Positions 9,357 to 20,755 of a stretch of 64,000 nucleotides of DNA are shown here, piece by piece (position 1 is the stretch's first letter; each line of letters opens with the position of its first letter). Source of the stretch: RI-153 sp963721725 (GTDB lineage Bacteria; Chloroflexota; Anaerolineae; Caldilineales; Caldilineaceae). Position numbers and translations under genes: made by a program. The notes below the pieces were generated by a model, which was not told where the DNA came from, searched no databases, and worked only from the letters and a program-made list of their open reading frames with translations. The stretch is taken from the NCBI GenBank assembly GCA_963721725.1, contig CAVRLX010000006.1, positions 186,001 to 250,000 on the forward strand. The letters run 5' to 3'.

Positions 9357-10775
9357 ATGGATTTTTCTCAGCGCACCTACCCCAAAGCCAGAGTCGGCCT
9401 CTTTGCCATTGGATTGGCGGCTTATTGGCCCCAATTCCCCGGTCTCCAAGAGCGGCTAGAGGGCTATTACCAGCATATCGCTGACCAACTTTCCGCGTTT
9501 GCCGAAGTTGTGGGCATGGGGCTGGTGGACACAGCACAGGCTGCACACGCCACAGGCGAAAAACTGGCCGCCGCTAATGTGGATCTGCTGATTTGCCACA
9601 CCGCCACTTATGCCACCAGTTCACAAGTATTGCCGATTGTGCAGCGAGCCAAAGTGCCGGTATTGGTGCTCAATCTGCAACCCTCGGCGTCGCTGGATTA
9701 CCCCAATACCGACACCGGCGAATGGCTAGCAAACTGCTCCACCTGTTGCGTGCCCGAAATCGCCAACGTGTTTCATCGAGCCAACATTGAATTTCAGGTC
9801 GTTTCCGGCACGCTCTACGACGATCCACGGGCATGGACGCTGCTGCGCGACTGGTGTCAGGCAGCCACAGCAGTTCGTGTGCTCAAAGGAGCGCGCTTTG
9901 GCTTCCTCGGCCACACCTACCCCGGCATGTTGGATATGTATTCCGACTTCACGCAGCACCATGCCCAACTCGGCTCGCATGTAGAAGTGCTGGAGATGGA
10001 CGATCTACAGGATCGGGTGGATGGGGTGAGCGAAGGGCAGATTAACGCCAAGTTGGAGGAAGCCCATCAGATCTTCCAGATTCAAGAGTCTGCCAATGCC
10101 GACGATCTGCGTTGGGCGTGCCAGGTTGCCGTGGGATTGGACCGGTTGGTAGCGGATTTTGAACTGGATGCGCTGGCCTATTACTACCGGGGCAGCCGCC
10201 AGAATGAATTTGAACGGTTGGGCGCGGGGCTGATTTTGGGCAATTCGTTGCTCACAGCGCGCGGCATTCCAGCCTCGGGCGAGGGCGATCTCAAAAACGC
10301 CGTTGCCATGAAAGTGATGGATGTGCTGGGCACAGGCGGCTCGTACACCGAGTTTTACGCCATGGATTTCAGTGAGCAATTTGTGCTGATGGGGCATGAT
10401 GGGCCGGCCCATCTGGCGATTAGTGACCGTCAGCCCACGTTGCGTGGTCTGGGACTCTATCATGGCAAAGCCGGTTTCGGCGTTTCTGTGGAGTTTAATG
10501 TTAAAACTGGACCGGTGACCATCTTTTCGTGTACGCAGACACGCGATGGGCGGCTGAAATTTTTGGCCGCCGAAGGGGAATCGCTGCCAGGGCCGATTTT
10601 GCAGATCGGCAATACCAACAGCCGTATTCGATTTTCGTTGCCGCCCGCCCAGTTTGTGGATGCTTGGTGTGCCGAGGCCCCCACCCATCATTGCGCGCTG
10701 GGGATCGGTCATGTGGCCGGTCAACTTGCCAAGTTTGCCCGCCTGCAAAAGCTTGACTATGTGAAGGTTGGCTAA
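9357..10775 (+). CDS. L-arabinose/L-fucose isomerase-superfamily protein
   Basis: 472 residues, close to AraA/FucI length. The start is supported by AAAGGG 9 bases upstream. Features include an N-terminal Rossmann-like domain (R-V-G-L-F-A-I-G-L, then L-L-I-C-H-T-A-T-Y), a central G-F-L-G-H-T-Y-P-G-M-L-D segment and a long C-terminal beta-rich region, as in COG2160/COG2407. These enzymes interconvert aldoses and ketoses. The downstream DeoR regulator and L-rhamnose mutarotase point to a 6-deoxy- or other L-sugar pathway. The exact sugar is inference; the protein is not the usual RhaA fold. Confidence 0.8.
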   Translation: MDFSQRTYPKARVGLFAIGLAAYWPQFPGLQERLEGYYQHIADQLSAFAEVVGMGLVDTAQAAHATGEKLAAANVDLLICHTATYATSSQVLPIVQRAKVPVLVLNLQPSASLDYPNTDTGEWLANCSTCCVPEIANVFHRANIEFQVVSGTLYDDPRAWTLLRDWCQAATAVRVLKGARFGFLGHTYPGMLDMYSDFTQHHAQLGSHVEVLEMDDLQDRVDGVSEGQINAKLEEAHQIFQIQESANADDLRWACQVAVGLDRLVADFELDALAYYYRGSRQNEFERLGAGLILGNSLLTARGIPASGEGDLKNAVAMKVMDVLGTGGSYTEFYAMDFSEQFVLMGHDGPAHLAISDRQPTLRGLGLYHGKAGFGVSVEFNVKTGPVTIFSCTQTRDGRLKFLAAEGESLPGPILQIGNTNSRIRFSLPPAQFVDAWCAEAPTHHCALGIGHVAGQLAKFARLQKLDYVKVG

Positions 10776-10820
10776 TTGTCGCCGCGCTTCTTGTGACAAC
10801 CATTTCCGCAACAGGATTCA

Positions 10821-11603
10821 ATGTTAGCAAACGAACGGCAGCAGCAAATTTTAGGCAGGATCCTGGCCCAAGAATCGGCCTCAGTCACCGAACTGAGCGA
10901 ACAGTTCAACGTGTCGTCGGTGACCATCCGCAACGATCTCAATCAGTTAGCCGATCAGGGTCGGGTTGTCCGCATTCACGGTGGCGCACGCATCGCCCAT
11001 GACCGTGCTCGCCAGGAATATTCCTATGCCACCCGGCAGGAGATCAACGCCGACCGCAAACAGCGTATCGGCAAGTTGGCAGCCACGTTGATCGGTCCGG
11101 TGGAATCAATTTTGCTGGATGCCAGCACCACAGCCATTGCCGTGGGGCATGCGCTCAAACAGAGCAGCCATCTGCGCGAGATGACGGTGGTGACCACAGG
11201 CTTGTGGACAGCTCTGGAATTGATGGATATGCCGCGGTTTAATGTGGTGCTGGCGGGTGGCTATGTACGCCACACCACCGGTTCCGTGACTGGGCCGATT
11301 ACCAATCAGGTGTTGCAAAACTTTCATTTTCAAAAGGCTTTTCTGGGCGCGTGGGGGATCACGCTGGAAGAGGGACTGACCGACACCCATTTGCTTGAAG
11401 TAGGGCTGAAAAAAGCGGTGATTGAACGGGCGCAACAGGTGATCGCCATTGTGGACGGCAGCAAGTTTGGCCGGTTGGGGCTGGCGTCTTTTGCCACGAT
11501 TGACGAGATCACCGGGTTGATCACCGATGACTCTGCCCCGCCCGAAATGCTGGATGCCCTGCGCAAGCGCGGGATTCAGGTCTGGGTGGCGGAATCAGAA
11601 TGA
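10821..11603 (+). CDS. DeoR/GlpR-family transcriptional repressor
   Basis: 260 residues. It has an N-terminal winged helix (M-L-A-N-E-R-Q-Q-Q-I-L start; S-S-V-T-I-R-N-D-L recognition helix; then V-R-I-H-G-G-A), followed by a DeoRC sugar-phosphate sensor domain (D-A-S-T-T-A near 95, G-S-K-F-G-R near 213). It lies 45 bp after the isomerase gene on the same strand, so it probably regulates this cluster in response to a phosphorylated sugar. Confidence 0.93.
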   Translation: MLANERQQQILGRILAQESASVTELSEQFNVSSVTIRNDLNQLADQGRVVRIHGGARIAHDRARQEYSYATRQEINADRKQRIGKLAATLIGPVESILLDASTTAIAVGHALKQSSHLREMTVVTTGLWTALELMDMPRFNVVLAGGYVRHTTGSVTGPITNQVLQNFHFQKAFLGAWGITLEEGLTDTHLLEVGLKKAVIERAQQVIAIVDGSKFGRLGLASFATIDEITGLITDDSAPPEMLDALRKRGIQVWVAESE

Positions 11604-11695
11604 GATCAACGCTGGACAAAGGTTGAAGAGGGTAGCCGATTTTTCTTAATCGCTTACCCTTGTGTAATTCATCACTCATCTTCACAGAGGAACTT

Positions 11696-12019
11696 ATGAC
11701 CAGAGTCGGCTTTCAACTCAAAATCAAAGAGGACAAAATCGAGGAGTACATTGAGCACCATAAAAATGTCTGGCCGGAGATGCTCGCCGCCCTGAGCGAG
11801 AGTGGTTGGCGCAACTATTCGCTTTTTATGCGCGAAGATGGAGTGCTTTTTGGCTATTTTGAAACGCCCGCTGGCCGCGAGGCTGCCAGCGCCCGCATGG
11901 CCGAAAAGGAGATCAACACCAAGTGGCAGCAGTTCATGGCCCCGTACTTTGAAGCGCCAGACAGCAGCCGTCCCGATAAAATATCCATTGAATTGCGCGA
12001 GGTTTTTCATTTGGACTAG
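11696..12019 (+). CDS. rhaM: L-rhamnose mutarotase
   Basis: 107 residues from the ATG at 11696, with AGAGGAAC as ribosome binding site. It matches the RhaM/YiiL family: N-terminal beta strand with E-Y-I-E-H-H-K-N-V-W-P-E-M, mid-protein Y-S-L-F, and the ending E-L-R-E-V-F-H-L, close to the E. coli ending E-L-Q-E-V-F-Y-L. The family catalyses alpha/beta anomer exchange of L-rhamnose and sometimes L-fucose, in the cytoplasm. Its position between the DeoR repressor and an importer operon suggests uptake and use of a rhamnose-like sugar. Confidence 0.88.
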   Translation: MTRVGFQLKIKEDKIEEYIEHHKNVWPEMLAALSESGWRNYSLFMREDGVLFGYFETPAGREAASARMAEKEINTKWQQFMAPYFEAPDSSRPDKISIELREVFHLD

Positions 12020-12097
12020 TACACCCTTTGCTTGTACCCGCCCACAGACAATACACCCGCTTCATGCGTTTTCTATTCATAACCCAAGGAGGAGTTT

Positions 12098-14086
12098 ATG
12101 CACAAGAAGATTTTGCTGACCCTGACGCTCTGCCTCATGCTGGTATTGGCAGCATGTGGTGGGGAGCCAGCCGCCGAACCGCAAGCAGCCGAGCCTGCTG
12201 CGGAGGCCCCTGCAGCCCCAGCCCAGGAAGCCGCGGCTCCCGCCTCGGAAGCAGTTTCCTCGGGCCAATATCAGGAATCTCCCATGCTGGCCGAAAAGAT
12301 TGCCGCCGGCGAATTGCCCCCGGTGGAAGATCGCCTGCCCGCCGAGCCGTTTGTGGTTGGCCCGGGCGTCCTCATGTCCGAAGAAAATCTGCCCAACTGG
12401 GAGCCAGGCAAATACGGCGGCACGCTGCGCTCTGCCCACTTCCGCCCCGACTGGAACCCGGATGTCTTCGTGATGATCAATGAACCGCTCTTGTCGGCCC
12501 CCGATCTGGGTGTGGACAACATCCGCGGCAACGTGCTCAGAGACTTTGAGGTCAACGAGGACAATACCGAGTTCACCTTCTACATGCGCGAAGGCATGAA
12601 ATGGTCTGATGGCGAACCACTGACCACAGAAGATGTGCGCTTCACCTATGAGGATATCTACCTCAACGAGAACCTGACCCCGACCTTCCCGCGCCGCTTC
12701 CGCACCGGCAACGCTGCCGACGGCGAACCCATGACGCTGGAGATCATCGACGACTACACCTTCAAGATCGCCTATCCCGAACCCTACGGTGGTTTCCTGC
12801 GCAACTTGGTGATTGAAGGCTGGAACGGCTACACCGAATTGATCCGCCCGGCCCACTACATGAAGCAATTCCACGCCGATTACACCTCGCTGGAAGAATT
12901 GCGCCCTCTGTTGGACGCGCAAAGCCTGAAAGACGAGTGGTGGCAGGTCTTCACAGCCAAAACCTGCCTAAGTTGGGATGTCAACGAGCCGCAATGTATC
13001 GACACCCCGCGGCTTGGCCCGTGGCTGATTGTCCCCTCCGCCGAGCCAGGTCTGCTCACCTTCGAGCGCAACCCCTACTATCACAAGGTTGACACCGAAG
13101 GCAAGCAACTGCCCTATATTGACAAGATTATCTCGGTATTGACTGAAGATATTGAAATGCTCAATGTCAACATCTTTGCTGGCAACGTCGATTTCATGCG
13201 TGAGAGCACGGGCCTGGTTAAAGTGCCGCTCTACAAGGAAAACGAAGCCGCCGGTGGCTTTACCACGGTTCTGTTGGACATGCACGTGGACTCCAGCAAT
13301 CTCTATATCAATCAGACCTTTGACAATCCGGTCTGGCGCGAGGTGGTGCAGGATGTGCGCTTCCGCCAAGCGCTGAGTCTGGCAATGGACCGTGAAGAGC
13401 TGATCGACAGCCTCTATTACGGTTTCGCCAGCATGCCGGAGCGCAGTGTGGGTGCGGATCTCTACACACGCGATCTGGACCGCGCCAATGCCCTGCTCGA
13501 CGAAATGGGACTGGATGAGCGCGATGCCGATGGCTTCCGCATTGGCCCCGATGGCAACCGCTTCATGGTGCTGTTGGAGACAGGCGCAGAGGCCGTCGAT
13601 CTGGCCCCGGCTGCCGAGTTGCTTGGCGAGTACATGAAGGAGATCGGGCTGGAAGCACAGGTCAAGAAGATCGACCCGACCCTGCGCACACAGCGCACCG
13701 AGGCCAACGAAATGGCCGCCTTTACCATGTGGAGCCACGACGCCAACGGCGATGATCAGTATACGAGTGGCACCATCGACGAGGCTGGTCGCCTGTGGTG
13801 GAACTATGTGCAGACCGGTGGCACAGATGGCGAAGAACCGCCCGCCTGGGTGCAAGAAGCCTTCGACTTGGACAAGCAGCGCTGGGGGGTTGTGCCCGGC
13901 ACCGACGAGTACAACCAGTTGAAGGAGCAGGGATACCAGTGGCATCGCGACAACCTGCCCATGATTACCCTGGTGGAACAGGTGAAGTACCCGCTGATTA
14001 TCTCGGCCCGTATGGGCAACGTTGCCAGCAACGGCTACGCCATCGCCCAGAACTTCGCGGGTGAACAGTTCTTCTACAAGGAATAA
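12098..14086 (+). CDS. Family-5 solute-binding lipoprotein of the second ABC importer
   Basis: 662 residues, with a strong AAGGAGGAG ribosome binding site. It has a lipoprotein signal with lipobox L-A-A-C at about 20-23, an Ala/Glu/Pro-rich linker to about 50, and then a long SBP_bac_5 domain. At over 600 residues it is longer than classical DppA, as in many family-5 binding proteins that take sugars or oligosaccharides. It heads an operon with two permeases and two ATPases (14216-18509). Given the neighbouring sugar genes, an oligosaccharide ligand is as likely as a peptide. Confidence 0.92.
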   Translation: MHKKILLTLTLCLMLVLAACGGEPAAEPQAAEPAAEAPAAPAQEAAAPASEAVSSGQYQESPMLAEKIAAGELPPVEDRLPAEPFVVGPGVLMSEENLPNWEPGKYGGTLRSAHFRPDWNPDVFVMINEPLLSAPDLGVDNIRGNVLRDFEVNEDNTEFTFYMREGMKWSDGEPLTTEDVRFTYEDIYLNENLTPTFPRRFRTGNAADGEPMTLEIIDDYTFKIAYPEPYGGFLRNLVIEGWNGYTELIRPAHYMKQFHADYTSLEELRPLLDAQSLKDEWWQVFTAKTCLSWDVNEPQCIDTPRLGPWLIVPSAEPGLLTFERNPYYHKVDTEGKQLPYIDKIISVLTEDIEMLNVNIFAGNVDFMRESTGLVKVPLYKENEAAGGFTTVLLDMHVDSSNLYINQTFDNPVWREVVQDVRFRQALSLAMDREELIDSLYYGFASMPERSVGADLYTRDLDRANALLDEMGLDERDADGFRIGPDGNRFMVLLETGAEAVDLAPAAELLGEYMKEIGLEAQVKKIDPTLRTQRTEANEMAAFTMWSHDANGDDQYTSGTIDEAGRLWWNYVQTGGTDGEEPPAWVQEAFDLDKQRWGVVPGTDEYNQLKEQGYQWHRDNLPMITLVEQVKYPLIISARMGNVASNGYAIAQNFAGEQFFYKE

Positions 14087-14122
14087 CTTAGCCACATCCG
14101 CTAAACTATCGCTGGGTTGCAT

Positions 14123-14180
14123 ATTGCGTATTGCGTATTCAGAGCGAATCGACTCTGTTGCGCAATACGCAGTACGCAAT
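14123..14180. repeat. Inverted repeat between binding-protein and permease genes
   Basis: ATTGCGTATTGCGTATTC (from 14123) is nearly complementary to GCAATACGCAGTACGCAAT (ending 14180), giving an imperfect hairpin of about 19 bp. It lies in the 129-bp gap after the binding-protein gene. A hairpin here could protect the upstream mRNA and lower permease expression, as in many importer operons; that is inference. Confidence 0.6.
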
Positions 14181-14215
14181 CTCAAATACTGTATGTTTCT
14201 GTGGGAGGTAACCGG

Positions 14216-15214
14216 GTGTTAATTTTTATTTTGCGCCGTGTGGTGATGTTGGTACCCATTATCTTTTTGATCTCGGTGGTCTCTTTTGTGATTATCGAAC
14301 TCCCCCCCGGCGATTGGGTTACCTATCAGATCGCCAATTTGCGCGCATCGGGCGTGGAGTTAAATCAAGATGAGGCCGACCGATTGGTGGCAATGTACGG
14401 TTTCGATCAGCCCATCTATAAGCGCTATCTTAACTGGATGGAAAGCATCCTCTTCGATTTTAACTTTGGCTGGTCTTTTCAGTGGAATCGCACCGTTAAT
14501 GAGCTTCTGGCCGAGCGGCTCCCCTTAACATTAACCATATCGTTATTATCGCTGGTGGTCTCTTGGGCAATTGCCATTCCCATCGGCATTTACTCCGCCA
14601 CCCATCAATACTCAGTTACAGATTATATTGTGACCTTTTTCGGCTTTCTTGGCCTTGCCACGCCCGGCTTTTTACTGGCGATGATTTTGGCCTGGTTTGC
14701 CCTGCGCTATTTTAACTTTTCGCCGCTAGGGCTAACTTCCATTGAATATCTAGGCCAGCCCATGAGTTGGGCTAAATTTGTGGACATGGCAAAACACATG
14801 GTCCTGCCACTGCTCATCATCGGGCTGGCAGGAACGGGTGCAACCATCCGCGTCATGCGCGGCAACCTGTTGGACGAACTCCAAAAACAGTATGTGATCA
14901 CCGCCCGCGCCAAGGGCGTCTCCGAAGGACAACTGCTCTTCAAATATCCTGTGCGTATGGCGATCAATCCAGTCCTCAGCACCATCGGCTGGATTCTACC
15001 CGGCATCTTTTCCGGCGAAGTGCTGGTCTCGCTGATTCTAGGGCTACAGACCACTGGCCCGCTACTCCTACGCGCCGTATTGGCCCAGGATATGTTCCTG
15101 GCCGGCAGTATCATTATGATTCTGAGCGTGCTAACGGTGATCGGGACGTTGCTCTCGGATATTTTGCTAGCCTGGATGGATCCACGCATTCGCTATGAGC
15201 GTGTGGGGAAGTAA
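14216..15214 (+). CDS. Dpp/Opp-type ABC transporter permease (DppB-like)
   Basis: 332 residues from the GTG at 14216, chosen because GGAGGT ends 5 bases upstream and the protein then begins with the usual L-I-F-I-L-R-R-V membrane helix. Five or six further helices follow, and the EAA loop (Y-V-I-T-A-R-A-K-G-V) lies near residue 230. It ends D-P-R-I-R-Y, as DppB proteins do. It is the first permease of the second importer. Confidence 0.93.
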   Translation: MLIFILRRVVMLVPIIFLISVVSFVIIELPPGDWVTYQIANLRASGVELNQDEADRLVAMYGFDQPIYKRYLNWMESILFDFNFGWSFQWNRTVNELLAERLPLTLTISLLSLVVSWAIAIPIGIYSATHQYSVTDYIVTFFGFLGLATPGFLLAMILAWFALRYFNFSPLGLTSIEYLGQPMSWAKFVDMAKHMVLPLLIIGLAGTGATIRVMRGNLLDELQKQYVITARAKGVSEGQLLFKYPVRMAINPVLSTIGWILPGIFSGEVLVSLILGLQTTGPLLLRAVLAQDMFLAGSIIMILSVLTVIGTLLSDILLAWMDPRIRYERVGK

Positions 15215-15236
15215 TCATACAAAGGAAGTTGAGTCA

Positions 15237-16385
15237 ATGAGTGTAGTTACAACCCAAACTCCCGATGAAATTGTGGTAACTGACGAAGTTGATGTCAATG
15301 ACCGCTACTATTATGCCAGCCAGTGGGAGCTAATCTGGTGGCGTTTTCGGCGACATCAATTAGCGATGATTTCATTTGTCCTTTTGCTCCTTCTCTATTT
15401 TGTGGCTATCTTTGCCGATTTCTTCAGCCCCTATACGACCGCGATCCGCTTTAATGATTATCAACAAGCCCCGCCCACCGGCATTCACATTTTCAGCGAT
15501 GACGGTCTACATTCTCCCTTTATTTATGGGCTAGAGCGCACCCTGGATCAGGCCACATTCAAGTATGAATTTGCAGAAGATACCAGTGAGCGCTATCCCA
15601 TCCGCTTTTTCATTAAAGGCGAACCGTATAAGCTCCTGGGGCTATGGCAGACCGATCTTCATTTCTTCGGCACTGGCGAGGGGAACCCGCCGGTAATCCT
15701 CTTTGGCACAGACCGACTGGGGCGCGATATTTCTCGCGCACCTTGATCGGCGCGCGCATTTCGCTCTCGATCTGGCCTGATTGGGGTAATGCTCAGCTTC
15801 GTTTTGGGCATTGTGCTGGGCGGCATCTCCGGCTATTTCGGCGGCGTCATCGACGAAATCATCCAGCGTGGCATTGACTTCTTGATCTCCATCCCGCAAT
15901 TGCCACTCTGGTTGGCACTTTCCGCCGCCCTGCCACGCGATTGGCCGGTTCTAAAAACCTACTTTGCCATTACAATAATTTTGTCAGTCATCGGCTGGAC
16001 GGGGCTGGCGCGTGTGGTGCGCGGCAAGCTGCTCTCTCTGCGCGAAGAAGACTATGCCTTGGCGGCCCAGGCGGCCGGCGCCAACGAAGCGCGTATCATC
16101 TTCCGCCATCTACTGCCCGGTTTCACAAGCCACCTGATTGTCTCCATCACGCTCTCGGTTCCGGGGATGATCTTGGCCGAAACTGCGCTTAGCTTTATCG
16201 GCTTGGGCATTCAGCCCCCCGCCGTCAGTTGGGGCACGCTGCTAAAAGATGCCCAGGATATTGTCGCCATTGCCCATCAGCCGTGGCAGTTGATCCCCGC
16301 CCTCTTTGTCATTGGCACGGTGTTGCTCTTCAATTTCGTGGGCGACGGTCTGCGCGATGCGGCCGATCCCTATTCCAATCGGTAA
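15237..16385 (+). CDS. Dpp/Opp-type ABC transporter permease (DppC-like), with two compensating frame breaks
   Basis: The ATG at 15237 follows AAAGGAAG at a distance. The N-terminal part reads to G-T-D-R-L-G-R-D-I and then meets a stop at 15744-15746. One T is missing at 15730-15732 (restoring D-I-F-S-R-T-L-I-G-A-R-I), and one extra T is present at 15771-15773 (its removal restores S-I-G-L-I-G-V-M-L-S). After both changes the original frame continues to 16385, with the EAA loop A-A-Q-A-A-G-A-N-E and the ending F-V-G-D-G-L-R-D-A-A-D-P. Two opposite indels about 40 bases apart suggest sequence error. A long periplasmic insert (about 80-150) before the G-T-D motif is unusual. Confidence 0.85.
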
Positions 16386-16410
16386 CAACGATTCGATGCA
16401 AGGTTGAGAC

Positions 16411-17474
16411 ATGACAAATCAAAACAGCGATCTTCTGATTGAAGTGAAAGATCTACAAGTCCACTTTTTTTTACACGAAGGGATTGTGCGCGCCGTCGAA
16501 AATGTCAGTTTTTCCATTCGCCAGGGCAAAACGTTGGGTGTCATTGGCGAAAGCGGCAGCGGAAAATCGGTGACCGCGCAGTCCATTATGCAGATTGTGC
16601 CCTCGCCGCCCGCCAAAATTTTGAACGGGGAAATTCTTCTCCATGTGGAAAATGGCCCAGGCAGTTACCAGGTGATGGACTTGCTTCAGTTGCCCGCTAG
16701 AGGCGACCAGATGCGAAGCCTGCGCTGGAAAGAGTTTTCGATGATCTTTCAGGAGCCGATGTCGTCGTTTAGTCCGCTGCATACGATTGGCAACCAGATC
16801 ATCGAAGCCATTGTGATCCATTACCCCGAAGTCTCGAAAAAAGAGGCTCGCCTGCGCACGATTGAACTGTTAAGGCGCGTGGGCATTCCTCGCCCGGAAC
16901 GGCTGGTGGATGCCTATCCGCACGAACTCAGCGGCGGGATGCGCCAGCGCGCCATGATCGCCATGGCCCTGAGTTGTAATCCGCGGCTGCTGATTGCCGA
17001 CGAGCCAACCACGGCGCTGGATGTTACGATTGAGGCGCAGATCTTGACGCTCATCGCCGATCTGCAAAAAGAGTATGGGATGGCGATTATGTACATTAGC
17101 CATGATCTGGCCGTGGTCAGCGAGATTGCCGACGAAATTATGGTGATGTACCTGGGCATGGTCATGGAACATGCCGATGCCGAGACGATTCTGCACAACT
17201 CGATGCACCCGTATACCCAGGCATTGTGGCGCTCGATCCCGCGCATTGACGGCCCGCTGGAACAATTGGTCCCCATCAAAGGCGCGCTGCCCAGCCCTTT
17301 TACACTCCATGAGGGCTGTCCTTTCTTTTCACGCTGCGACAAACGCATTCCTGGTCTCTGCAACACGGCGGTCCCTCCGCTGATTGAAGTGGACCCAGGC
17401 CATTTTGTGCGCTGTGTGCTCTACATGGACAACGGCAAAGCTTGGGAACCCAAAATGGCGAAGGAGGGAATGGC

Positions 17475-17478
<4 letters not shown>
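16411..17478 (+). CDS. ABC transporter ATP-binding protein (DppD/OppD-like)
   Basis: 355 residues. It has Walker A G-E-S-G-S-G-K-S-V, signature L-S-G-G-M-R-Q-R, Walker B L-I-A-D-E-P and an S-H-D-L switch. A C-terminal cysteine-containing extension (G-C-P-F-F-S-R-C) is typical of oligopeptide-type importers. It lies 25 bp after the permease gene and overlaps the next ATPase gene by 4 bases, so the two are translationally coupled. Confidence 0.95.
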
Positions 17479-18509
<1,031 letters not shown>

Positions 18510-18522
18510 CTAGAAAGCGATC

Positions 18523-20596
18523 ATGAAACAGTTTGTCTCGTATGGAACCGCGTACCTGCTGTGGGCAGTCACTATTGCTGGTTCTCTGCTTTTAGCAGTG
18601 GTGATGCGCGCTACCTATCACTTTGCCCTGGAACAAACCGCCTGGGACCGGTATAGCCTCAGCGCAATTGAACGCTTTGCCACACTCTTTCTTGGCATGA
18701 TCTTGGTGGTGCTCTTTATCTTTACCGAGCATTTTTACCGCACGGCTGTGGAGAAAGAGCGGCTGTGGGAGCGCTTCATCCGCGTCAGTGCCATTGGCCT
18801 GGGCATCTATGCCGCTATCGGCTCGATTCGTGTGGCGATGGAATGGAGTGTGGGCGTCTTTGAGTGGATTAGCTTTTTGTTGGTCGTGGTGGCGGTCACG
18901 GGCACAGCGCTGTTGGATTGGCTGGCGCGCTGGTTGCGCCAACGCCAGCGCGCCCAGACCCTGGCTATGCCGCTTCCACATCAGCACCGAGCGAACCCAG
19001 TGCTGGCAATTGTCTATGGCGGGATGGCCGCGCTGGGTACGCTGTGGCTCTTTCGTTTGCCGCTGCGCACGCCGCTCAATGTCTATGACGAAGGGTTGGC
19101 GCTGCTCAACGGTGAGCGGGTATTGGCCGGCGAAGTTCCCTTCCGTGATTTTTGGGCAATCTATCCGCCGGGGCAATCGTATGCCCTGGCCGTGGTCTTC
19201 CAGCTTTTCGGCACGAATGTGATGTCAGCGCGACTGTACGACACCGTTATCCGCATGGCAACCGTGCTCTGCATTTTCTTGATTGCAGATCGGCTGATCT
19301 CGCGCCGGGCGGCATGGGCTATGCTCATCCTCACCGCGCTGCTCTTGGCCGCGGCCACCTTTTATAGCTACGCCATCTTCCCAGCCATCCTTTTTGGGAT
19401 GTTGGGCATTCTGGCCTTGATCCAGTTTATCAAAGAGGGCAAGCAGGGTTGGCTTGTGGCGGGCGGGGTGGCGGTAGGCATCACCGCTGCCTATCGGCTT
19501 GACGTTGGATTCTATGCCGGGGTCAGTCTGATGGCTGGGATTCTACTCTTTGAACTGACACGGCCCACCCGCAACTGGCAAGTGTGGTTACGCCATAGTC
19601 TGTTGCTGGCAGGCGGAACACTGCTGATCATGGTCCCATTTTACGGCTATCTCATTGCAGCGAGCGGCGCTGCCGAAGTCTGGGCCGATCTGATTGTTTT
19701 TCCGCTTACGCTGATGCCCGAAGCCCGGCGTTTGCCCTATCCGCCCCTCTGGCTTGATCTATCTGCGCTCACCGCAGCCAGCAGTGCCCCGGCCTATCTC
19801 CTCAATCCAGTAGAGTTGTGGCTGCTCTTCTATTTGCCACTGCTGATTTACCCCACCGCGCTGATTGTGCTAATGCGCCGAGCGTGGACGCGGGCGCACA
19901 GCATCACGGACGCTGCCATGCTGGCGCTGGTCATTCTTGGCATCGGATTGTTCAACCAGGCCCTGAGTCGCTACGATGGCATCCATGTGCTGCCCACCTC
20001 GATCTTTGCGCTGATCACTGCCATCTGGCTGCTGTCGTTGGTCTCGCGGGCGGCTTGGTCAGCAACCCTTGGCACTGGCGGCCACGGTGGCTGTGCTCGT
20101 GGTGCTGGGCTGGCCCTATGCCCTTTCGCCGCTTTCACGCCTGTTTAGCGTTGCGCAACAATGGCCCGCATCGGGTTGCTATGCGGAGTTGGAACGAGCC
20201 GGTTGTACAGCAATTTCCAGTGTGCAGCAAGATGCCGTAAAATTTATTCGCGACAACACAGAGGCAGACGAAGCGATCTTTGTGAGCATGACTCGGCATG
20301 ATCAGGTCTTTGCCAACGACATCAGCTTCTACTTTATTGCAGACCGACCCAGCGCCACCAAATATCCTGAAGTACACCCTGGGCTGACCGATACGCTGGC
20401 CGTCCAAGAGGAGATCGCCGCTTCCCTGCGTGACAAAGAAGTTACCTGGGTGGTCACCCTGGATTGGCCCCCATCCCAAGAACCCAATCGCAGCGCCGTT
20501 AGTAGTGGCATCTATTATTTGGACGAGTTTATCGCCGCCAATTACAGCCGAGTTACCCAGATCGGTAACTATTTCATCTGGCAACGAAATCCATAA
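18523..20596 (+). CDS. Membrane glycosyltransferase-like protein (GT39/ArnT-like), frameshifted
   Basis: About 690 residues with ten or more hydrophobic helices. A loop near residue 190 (Y-D-E-G-L-A-L-L-N-G-E-R-V, then G-Q-S-Y) resembles the acidic first loop of polyprenyl-phosphate-sugar-dependent transferases. The first frame ends at 20148 in an unrelated tail. The true continuation (L-A-L-A-A-T-V-A-V-L) is read one base out, up to 20596. One extra G at 20048-20050 would explain it, giving S-R-R-L-G-Q-Q-P-L-A. It begins 13 bp after the importer operon. The C-terminal soluble domain (Q-D-A-V-K-F-I-R-D-N-T) is common in this group. The substrate is unknown. Confidence 0.7.
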
Positions 20597-20611
20597 TTAC
20601 TTGTATCCATT

Positions 20612-20694
20612 CAGGTGTAGGGTGCGACGCACTCGCCACACAAGCGTTTCACACCCAATCTACCTTTGGCGAGTGCGTTGCACCGTCACAGGTA
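20612..20694. repeat. Dispersed hairpin repeat R1, copy A
   Basis: Arms GGTGCGACGCACTCGCCA (20621-20638) and TGGCGAGTGCGTTGCACC (20667-20684) have one mismatch. The outer ends CAGGTGTA and CACAGGTA extend the element. The loop contains TTTCACACCCAATCTAC, also found in other copies. It lies in the gap between the membrane protein and the first Gfo/Idh gene. Confidence 0.85.
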
Positions 20695-20755
20695 CAATCA
20701 CTTTTCATAATCATTTTCGACATCTACCCACAGCCACCAATCGGGAGGTCACCCT

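Noticed and set aside
12968..14185. Open frame of 405 codons on the minus strand
   Set aside because: It is antisense to the solute-binding lipoprotein gene; codon-bias shadow only.
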